Source: Zingiber officinale
Lineage: Eukaryota > Streptophyta > Magnoliopsida > Zingiberales > Zingiberaceae
Length of the DNA: 64,000 bases
NCBI RefSeq assembly: GCF_018446385.1
Contig: NC_056000.1
Span: 75,526,688 to 75,590,687, forward strand
Direction: 5' to 3'
Part shown: positions 56,429 to 64,000 of the stretch, one piece after another
Numbering within the stretch: the first letter of the stretch is position 1
Layout of the letters: each line of letters starts with the position of its first letter
Notes under the pieces: model-generated
Databases searched by the model: none
The model's input: the letters and a program-made list of their open reading frames with translations, nothing else
Told to the model about the DNA's origin: nothing
Made by a program: the position numbers and the translations under genes

Positions 56429-59400
56429 TCAAGAAAGCTCCATCAACTGTTGGACAACTTCTGCAGCTCCAACAAAAAGTATAGAACATAAGATAAACAT
56501 CATAAGCAATCATGCGACAACTGAAAGTTAGTTAACTAGATACCTTGGAGGATAGATGGTGTCGTATGAAACTGGTGCAAAATGTTTGGATGTAATGCTG
56601 TCTCAAAATTTAGGGTCCTGGCAGCAAGAAATGCAGCTCCAGCAGCGATATGACGAGATTTAAACTGAAGGCAAAGTGAAGTTCTATAACTGCAGATCAA
56701 AAAACAGTCAGTGAGCTGTATATTTGATAGTTAAGCTGGTGTAATCAAAGCATCATAGAATGAAAACTAGGAAAAGCCATCAGCCAAACCATTTTGTCGC
56801 AAGCAGAAAAGTGGCAACGCTACATGAGGTGCTCGGTGAATTAAAATAAACATATCAGATTTGTTGGCAAATAGAAAGATACAAGCAAATCAGGACTAGA
56901 GCAAAAACATACAATCCTACATACAAAGACTCCTTACCAAAATCAAAGCAGCAGTCCATCTGATACATACAGTCTGAGAATCTTCAGTTGAAATTCTGTT
57001 TTAGTGCTAAACTATAGCATGTCTTTGGGAACCAACCATACATCAATTCCCGAAACCAGGAATACTCCAATATTCCCCTCCCATAATCCATTATTCAATC
57101 AGGAAAGTAGTATAAATTTGGGAAACAAAGAAGAGAACAATTCTCTCCTTGATGCTTGAAGCTTCTGCTTACAGTGTATATCAAAGATGATCTAATCAGA
57201 TATCCTGCATTATGCAAAAATATAGGTGCATATGCTCCTTTTGGATAGTTAATAAATGCCCAAGAAACATGAGTACACTGAATGGAATGGTTTACCTCTT
57301 TTGGATAAAACAATTAGTCTGTAACTTAACTTATCAGACAGTCCTTAAGTTTGTAAAAAGGACCAGACTAATGTATGCAGGCGAGATGTCACTTCAAAAA
57401 TTAACTGGAGATCACCATGCAATTGTTGAAAGCCAACCAAGACATCTATAGAGAACTTCAATTAGCAACCACCCTCAATCCTGAACACACCTGGAGATGA
57501 CCATGCTATACCTGAACTAGAAAATTAAAGACATCTCGGAACTAGGATATGGATTATTTCACCTGTATAAAAATGTACCTTTACTAGAAGAAACAACATT
57601 TTCAGAAGTAAAGACACTGCAAACAACCTTTCATTATTGTAAAGGCCAGGAAGCTAGAACACTAATTTTATAAAGCAACATCCACTACCCAGGAAGCTAG
57701 ATTTATTAAGCCTGTAAATATAAAACTCATTTATTAACATTGCTGAAGAGCTGAAGAGAAGACAATTTTGGTTGATAGTGAGATATACGTATTGAACAAA
57801 CATGCCAATTGGTATCATATATCGAACCCTTCAAATGAATGAAAGGGAATGGGATGTAGATATTTTTTTTTATATAAAAAAAAAAATTAATAAGACTGAA
57901 GATGCTAGACATATTTTATAACAAAATAAAGATATTAATAAGCATGTTGAGAACAAAAAATTTAATTATGCTCCTAACAAGCATACCCTTTACTGACCAT
58001 ACTCCAAGCTAGACTATGAAGCACAGATTGTGAGAGTCCAAGTTTCCCCAGAACTGATGCCAAAGGAACAAAAGGATGCTCCACTTGAAGTTCAAAATCC
58101 AGAGTAGTCAGTATCTTTTGTTCAGTTTCAATAACCCGTTCACGGTACTGTTCAAACCATTCCTGCATGATAGATTACAAGGTTTCATTGCATCAAAATA
58201 AAAATGGGAAGAAACTAAATAAAGATCTTGAGTATAATTTCAGAAAGGCAAAAGATAGATCAAACAATTACTTTATTATGATGTAGATACGGATAATAAG
58301 GAATTCCGAGGAGTTCTGAAACTTCACATGATACCCTGAGCACTGAATTCAATAAGCATGGTGTATCTTCAGACTTAGTCGCCAGGAACAGAGCAGCAGT
58401 CGCAATCAACTGATGCAATAAATATTAAGAGTATTAGAAGGTAATAAGCTTTTTTTTTAAAAAAAAACAAAACCTAGACATACAACCAGAATAAAAAAAA
58501 AAAACCAGTTGCTTACTACAAGCTGGTGCGACACATAAAAATGAAATAAACTGATGTTGCACAACCTAATAGTTTACCCTTTTTTTCATCTTTCAAATAT
58601 AAAACAAGAGTGATAAAAGGTAAGAAAAATAATGCCAAAAGTAAAGGATGGAGGAAGGAGAACCGTTGAAAACTTTAAAGTTAGCAGTAAAGTAAAATAT
58701 TAAACAGTGTTTCAAGGCATATAAAAGTGTATAGGATTTACTAATAAACAATCTCTTCCTAAAATTCTGACTTGTCTCCACATCATCTAAAATATGATTT
58801 GTCCTTCATGTACTCATGCAGGGTGAGATAAGTTGATAAGCCTGTGAAACGTGTAAGAGAAGTATAGGACCATAAGTATGCTTGAAATTTTATGAATGGA
58901 AAAATTGAAATTACAAGAGTAGAGAAGAATAGAAACCGATGAAACATAGAAGATGTGTTGAACTTGATCAATATCACCAAAACCCATTTAAATGGACATT
59001 ATCCTGAAACACCCTTTTAAATGAGGTTGCCCTCAAAACCCACTGGTGTAGATAAATCACTCATGATCCTTTAGGAGAAAACATATTTCATTGAATCCAA
59101 ATTTCAATGCTTGTACAGTCTCAGCTGTCATTTACAAAAACCATACTACGTTGCATAAAAAAGGGAAAAAATAACAATGTTTGGGAGCTTTTGTTGATAA
59201 TAATTTCCTCTAAAAAAGATATGGATCATCTTTGAAATGTTAACGTTGTGCCCTATAAAGATTGTCAACTTAGAAGGCAAGATAAGATTTTCAATCAACA
59301 CAAGGCTATTTTTCCATTTTGGCAAACAACCTTACCCTTCTCTCTACATAAAAAATGTAGTGCAAAAGTAGAAAGCATGTTACTATGCAGTAGCTTATGA

Positions 59401-60524
59401 CTTAAAAGAAATGTAGTAATATATTTTTATTCACAATAAGGTGAAGGCAAATCTCTTCTTCTTGGCTAAACAAATCTGTTTTTAAGATTTTAACTTTACG
59501 ATTCACATTGGTAACTAATTGGGTTTAGTTAAGATTATTGTTCAATTGAAGGCCAAAATGTAACATAAAAAAAAGTAGTTATTTTGACAAAAAAAAAAAA
59601 GTAGCAACTTTGAATTCATCAGGCAGTAAGAGATGTATGATCGTATTCCTCTATTCTTACAATTATAAGCTAACCAATAGGTCCAATACAAATACCATCA
59701 GGCTTGTTAGGCACAATCATGGGATGTCGGTTACTCACAAATCTATCATTGCAGGCATGAGATCTCCGAAAAAAGAAACGGTGGCAAAGGACCATTGCTG
59801 CCCCAATCGTAGTTTGTGGCCTGCAAATTAAAAATAAAATCAATATAAAAAAAAAATGTACCACCAACTTTTAACGGAAATCTGTCCATCTGACATCCTC
59901 ACCATAATCTACGAATACTATCAATTGAAATCTAAAAATTAAGAAAATCTACTCAAAATCAAAGAGAAGATAACGGAAGCGAAGTTACAGGTCAAGCCTG
60001 AGCCCGAGATGCTGGAGGTACGAGCAGTAGGAGAACCGCAACTCCGTTTCAAGCAGGCAATCAATGCCATCCTTCCTCGAAGGAGAGCACATCTCGATCT
60101 CGCTCCTCGTAACAAATGGTGCGCCCTCGGCTTCCGAACGTATGGGTTCCCGCTGTTCGTGTGGCTGCGCCTCGTTCAGGTCACGGCGTCGCGCGTTTTC
60201 GTCTTCTGGCCTCGGGGGGCGCATGACGGACCGACAACTAGACGACACCGTACCGCCGTTGGCGCCGGAGTCCCACGCAGGTCGGTCGGGCAAGAACCTC
60301 CTTTTCTTCGTCGGGGGCGGACCACCCGAGGCAGCATAAAAGTCGGATAACGCATGATCCCGTTGATTTGTGGAAAAGGAGAGATTCGTGAAGGTGTTCT
60401 GTGGAGCAGCAGGGTGGAATATGGCATAGGAGAAAGCGAATCTCGAATAGGAGGGGCCTGCGGCGGCGGAATTGGAGGCGGATCTGAGGCGGTAGCCACC
60501 GTCAAAGGGCTGCGAAGCAGCCAT
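56429..60524 (-). CDS. Cyclin T-like protein, six exons
   Basis: Exons on the minus strand, in transcription order: 60524-59989, 59820-59739, 58409-58272, 58162-57987, 56689-56544, 56460-56429. All introns have GT...AG and the phases join to 369 codons plus TGA. Exon 1 has a Ser/Pro-rich N-terminal extension with a KKRR basic patch (residues 73-76), then SPSRKDGID (147-155), the plant cyclin-T signature. The cyclin box follows: LPQTTIGAAMVLCHRFFFRRSHACNDRF, IATAALFLATKSEDTPC, WFEQYRERVIETEQKILTTLDFEL and TSLCLQFKSRHIAAGAAFLAA. Cyclin T partners CDK9-type kinases to phosphorylate RNA polymerase II in the nucleus. The N-terminal extension (about 145 residues) is long, and the protein ends soon after the second cyclin fold. 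Divergent from COX11 upstream. Confidence 0.87.
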
Positions 60525-61127
60525 GAATTAGGGTTCGAATTGAAGAGCGAGCGGATCTGAAAGGGATTGAAGGAGAATTTGAGGGCGAGGATGAGTTTAT
60601 AGGCGACGGGGAAGGGAAGACGCAGGAGCAGGAGCCCTAGTTGAGAGGGTAAACACTTAGGTAGCGTTATTTGGGTGAGAAAATATTAATGAAAGTAATA
60701 TTTTTATTATATAAATAATTTATCTTGGCACAAAATGAAACGAGCGCCCTTTTTTATCAAATACTAAATTTACTTCTAAAAATTATTATAATAGTATCAC
60801 ATTCACACCTATAATTTTTAATATAAAATAAAAAAAATGGACATTTTACTTATTTAATTAAATTAATTATAATACGATGAATATTAATTTAATCAAATTG
60901 TAAATTACTATTAAAAAATTAAACTATTTCTGAAAACTAAAAATTTTCAAAACAATTTTATAAAACTCTAAATTTATAATTTAATTGTTAAATATATATA
61001 TATAGTTATAAATAAATAATAAATGCTAAGATAAAAAATAAAAAATAACCGAAATTAAAATGAGACATTTCCACAGCAAACATAAGAACGGCAACAAAAC
61101 CTATTCTTCCTCGAAGCCTACTCTCTA
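60525..61127. promoter_or_regulatory. Divergent promoter region, cyclin T / COX11
   Basis: Only 603 bases separate the two start codons, so both genes probably share this region. It is GC-rich next to the cyclin-T start (60530-60650) and AT-rich from 60660 to 61060. An ATATATATATAG stretch lies at 60992-61003 and CCTATTC at 61100. No individual factor site is claimed. Confidence 0.6.
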
Positions 61128-61697
61128 ATGCGGCCCTTCATCTCCCACCTCCGAAATCTCTCCTCCCGGTCTCCCTTTCGCTGCCCTAGACCCAACGCCG
61201 TCGGCACTCTTCCCAACGCTTTCGGTCAGTACCGATGCGCCTCCGGCGGTGGCCTCTCAGATCCTGTCCGCGACCACAGCTCGCGCAAAACGCTCGTTTA
61301 CCTCCTTGGGTTAGCAGGGGCGATGGTCGGTGCCACCTACGCTGCAGTTCCTCTCTACCGCCGGTTTTGTCAGGCCACCGGCTACGGAGGCACAGTGCAA
61401 CGCCGAGAGGTGAGCTTTCTCTTTCCTCTTTTGATTTTTCTCCTCTTGGGATTTTTGACTCGATTTGCTTCTTGTGTTTTCCATGGGGTCTACTGTGTGG
61501 ATGGGTTTTACTCGCGTGCACAGGTCTCCATTCTTGCAATTCCTTTTAAGGAAAAAAACATATCTGTGCATTTTTTTTTCCTGCCTGAACCGAGTTTTAA
61601 AGTGCTTTCATTTATGGTTTATAACAAGGAATAACTCCCTGCAGACTGTAGAGGAGAAGATTGCTCGCCATTCCCTAGACGGAACCAAGAATTCGAG
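61128..61697 (+). CDS. COX11, cytochrome c oxidase assembly protein (5' exons only)
   Basis: Exon 1 is 61128-61409 (94 codons, donor GTGAGC) and exon 2 is 61645-61697 (donor GTGATC; 53 bases). Exon 1 encodes a mitochondrial-type N terminus rich in Arg/Ser (MRPFISHLRNLSSRSPFRC). A membrane segment with the conserved SRKTLVYLLGLAGAM and ATYAAVPLYRRFCQATGYGG follows, then TVQRRE. Exon 2 continues TVEEKIARHSLDGTKNSR. This matches COX11/CtaG, the inner-membrane copper chaperone that supplies the CuB site of cytochrome oxidase. The copper-binding CFCF region and the rest of the protein are not found before a retrotransposon at 62745-64000. The remaining exons either lie beyond the window or are lost. 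Confidence 0.88.
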
Positions 61698-62744
61698 GTG
61701 ATCATTCTTTCCTTATCTTTGGAAAACTGCAATTGAGGCAGTTGTTGTTCATTGATAGATCGGTTTTAGAAGAATTAAATAAGAAAACTATTTGTTTTCC
61801 TATAGAACAGTTCTCCTTGGTTCCGAATAAGTTTGGAAAGCATAGTAGATCAAGTTAGTTTTGTTAATCAATTTTGTTTTTTTCAAAATTTTGGTGATTA
61901 ATAAAATGTCTAATGATTGGAAGAAATTCTTATTATATGAATAAAATACACAAATTGTTTAATAATAGATCAAATGAATGATTCATTATCAAAATTCAAG
62001 AGTTAATTTGAGAGGAGTATAAGCAGGGGAACAAAGATTTCTGAAATCAATTAAGATTTTATAATAGAGAATTAACCAGATATGCTATTTATTTAATTTG
62101 GTAACTCATCAAGAAATGCCAAGAAAATAATAGTATTTGGATATTTGCACATGGTTTGTTTTGTTTACAAAGAATTTATTTGTGTTGGATCGGAGTAAAG
62201 GAATATCTAGTAATTTTATTGATGTGAATATGTTACTGGTGTTAAAACTTCAAAAAAAAAAAGTGAATTGTTGAGTGCTTACAACTGTATGCTTGTGTCA
62301 TTTTTCTTTTAGTTCTTTACATTAGTACTAAGCAGACTTACTATATTGTTGATGTTAAACCCCTTGATGTGTATCATCTGCTAAGCATATTTTGCTAATT
62401 GGTGAATTTAGTTGAAGTAAACTCAGACCATAGGAAATTAAAGATTTTAAGTTAATTAGAATGAGAATTTATTTAGTCAAACATTAATGATAAAAAAAAG
62501 AAATAGTTAAGTTGGACATGCAACAGTGTTGTAAATGAAAGCTTAAATGTCTCTGATCTATTATTTAAGAATGAGGATAGATTGAATAAAATCTCAATAA
62601 GGTAGGATGGCTATTTTATTTAAGAATGAGGAGAGATTGAATAAAATCTTACAAAGATAGGCTGATAGGTGGTTATGTTAGAGTAGATTATATTAACCTA
62701 AAACAAGTTAGATGTTAAAACTTTATGCCAACTTGAACTTATCT
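61698..62744 (+). other. COX11 intron 2 (at least part)
   Basis: AT-rich sequence with no conserved COX11 exon (searched for the IVVQFNADVADGMPWKF block). Contains a direct repeat of TTATTTAAGAATGAGGAKAGATTGAATAAAATCT at 62561-62590 and 62615-62650. Confidence 0.5.
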
Positions 62745-64000
62745 ATATGATATGGTCCTGAGTATAGGATCGAGTTACAGGTCGAGATCCGAATCCGTAC
62801 TTGGTCATGCAACACGTAAGGGGGGAAGGGAGGAGGAAAAAAGACTCGTCCTAGACAGAGTCCAAATCACTCAAGGGGGAAGATTCGTTCTAGACAGAGT
62901 CCTAATTGCTCAATTTTTTTCTCCTCCTTTATTAATAATGACACTCCTTATATAAGGAGTCAAACATGACAAGATTAGGAAAGACCAACCATAAAGGAAA
63001 ACAAGGAATCAAAAATAGAAAAACTAATTAGGCCATTATTTGTTTTCTACTATAGCAGTAGTTCAATTAGGTCATTATTTATTTTCTACTAATTAGGCAA
63101 TAGCTAATTTATTTCTAATAGCTAATTAGGTAGTAATTAATTTGCTTCCAACTATAGCAATGTTCAACAAAGGTGTCCACCTCTGCGTCCACATCATCAC
63201 TCCACTCTTCGGTATTGAGCTTGTCCTCAAGTTTGAAAGTGGGGTATAACGCCACTAATAGCATGAAGGGAAATTTCTGAATTCACTTCCCCCTCTTCCT
63301 CACCTTCCTTGTCATTATCAGGCACTTCAATTCAAAACAGGCGTTTACACTTGTGACCCGTGGAGTAGGATTCATCACAGTTCCTTGGCTCTCCGTTCTA
63401 CCATCTCTGCTCGAGTCAGACGCTTGAAAAATGAAACAGGTGGAGTCTCCTTGCTGATGTCCGGGGTCTGGTCTTCGCCAAAGGAGGGCCTCCACTGCTG
63501 GTGCACTTGTGACCCGTGGAGTAGGATTCATCACAGTTAAAACAAAGGTCCTTGGCTTTCCGTTTTGCCATTTCGGTCCGAGTCAGACGCTTGAAAAATG
63601 AAACAGGCGGAGTCTCCTTGCTGATGTCTGGGTCTTGGTCTTCGCCAAAGGAAGGCCTCCACTGCTGGTGTTGAGCTTGGTTATGGTCCCGCCCCAATTC
63701 GTGCGTAGCAGCCCCCCACCTTAATGGAAGCACTACTTCCGTTCTAGTGCCCTGGCCATATTCATTGCAATGCTTAGGTTTTCAGGCTTCTGCAGTTCGA
63801 TGTCGATACGGAGACTTCGATTAGCCCTGCAGTGAATAAGTCAACTTGTTGTTGTGGTCGGAGGTCCGAGGTCCGAGCGAGGTGAGATTGAAATTGGCGC
63901 TGGTAGTCTCTACAGATTTGTTAGCTCTCCCAAAGGGTTGTTGCTTAGGGACGGGCCAAAGAGGATTTGGCAGTGGTCTCTGAACTGCTTCCAAGTCATC
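62745..64000 (-). mobile_element. Ty3/gypsy retrotransposon, minus orientation, running off the window
   Basis: Read on the minus strand, 64000 to 63300 encodes the end of gag: RLTRTEMAKRKAKDLCFNCD, then ESYSTGHKC, a gypsy zinc knuckle. Part of it is duplicated in tandem (about 63349-63505 and 63506-63670). Next, 63250-63180 matches a pol C-terminal end (LEDKLN...GVDAEVDTF-like, in broken frames). Last is an LTR-like segment (about 63170-62745) with an 18-base TATA palindrome ACTCCTTATATAAGGAGT at 62943-62960. Protease, reverse transcriptase and integrase are missing between gag and the pol end, so it is internally deleted. Confidence 0.7.

Noticed and set aside
60009..60560. Plus-strand frames of 68 to 113 codons
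   Set aside because: Antisense to cyclin-T exon 1.

Overview
This is a stretch of plant nuclear DNA, almost certainly from a flowering plant with a large, repeat-rich genome. The genes are plant-specific or plant-typed: an LBD/LOB-domain relic, a PLS-class PPR gene, an EF-hand CML gene, ZAT-type zinc-finger and SKU5-like relics, cyclin T and COX11. Several first exons are very GC-rich, which fits a monocot. The species cannot be named from sequence alone. Most of the first 45 kb is nested transposable elements; ordinary genes occupy the last 20 kb.

Layout. (1) 1-2830: AT-rich non-coding DNA leading to an LBD-like gene. (2) 2831-16948: that LBD gene, split by a 13.5-kb Ty3/gypsy retrotransposon (3029-16521) with a GAGTC target duplication. 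Inside the retrotransposon sit a Tourist-like MITE, two solo LTRs of one family, a four-LTR array of a miniature LTR element (TRIM), another LTR-like insertion and a tRNA-derived SINE. (3) 16993-18191: a solo LTR (target duplication ATAAT) containing a 302-bp tandem duplication. (4) About 18550-40200: a non-coding inverted-repeat element (E1), broken up by a Harbinger/Tourist element, a 14.2-kb CACTA transposon, a hAT MITE and a 2.85-kb hAT transposon. The CACTA element has itself received a gag-only LTR retrotransposon, a solo LTR and an LTR fragment. (5) About 40255-45220: a second inverted-repeat element (E2) carrying a 2.4-kb solo LTR on the minus strand. (6) 45321-48525: a SKU5-like pseudogene fragment (minus), an intact-looking PPR gene and a decayed C2H2 zinc-finger gene. 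(7) 48600-52050: AT-rich DNA, LTR debris and small MITEs. (8) 52332-53685: a CML-type EF-hand gene followed by a second SKU5-like pseudogene. (9) 54059-55245: a hAT MITE beside a palindromic MITE. (10) 56429-64000: a six-exon cyclin-T gene (minus) head-to-head with the 5' end of COX11 (plus), and a minus-strand gypsy element in or beyond a COX11 intron at the window edge.

The genes that look functional are the PPR protein, the CML protein, cyclin T and COX11 (5' part only). Everything encoded by transposons is decayed. Many in-frame stops are explained by C-to-T or G-to-A changes, as expected in methylated repeats.

The most unusual sequence signal is a six-unit, 41-bp tandem array in the solo LTR at 23876-25031. 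The two 7-base arms of each unit change together from unit to unit, so a hairpin is kept while its stem sequence varies. Related hairpin themes occur in the neighbouring LTR family (CCAAG/CTTGG arrays and ACCAGTCGACTGGT palindromes) and in the sub-repeats of E1 and E2.
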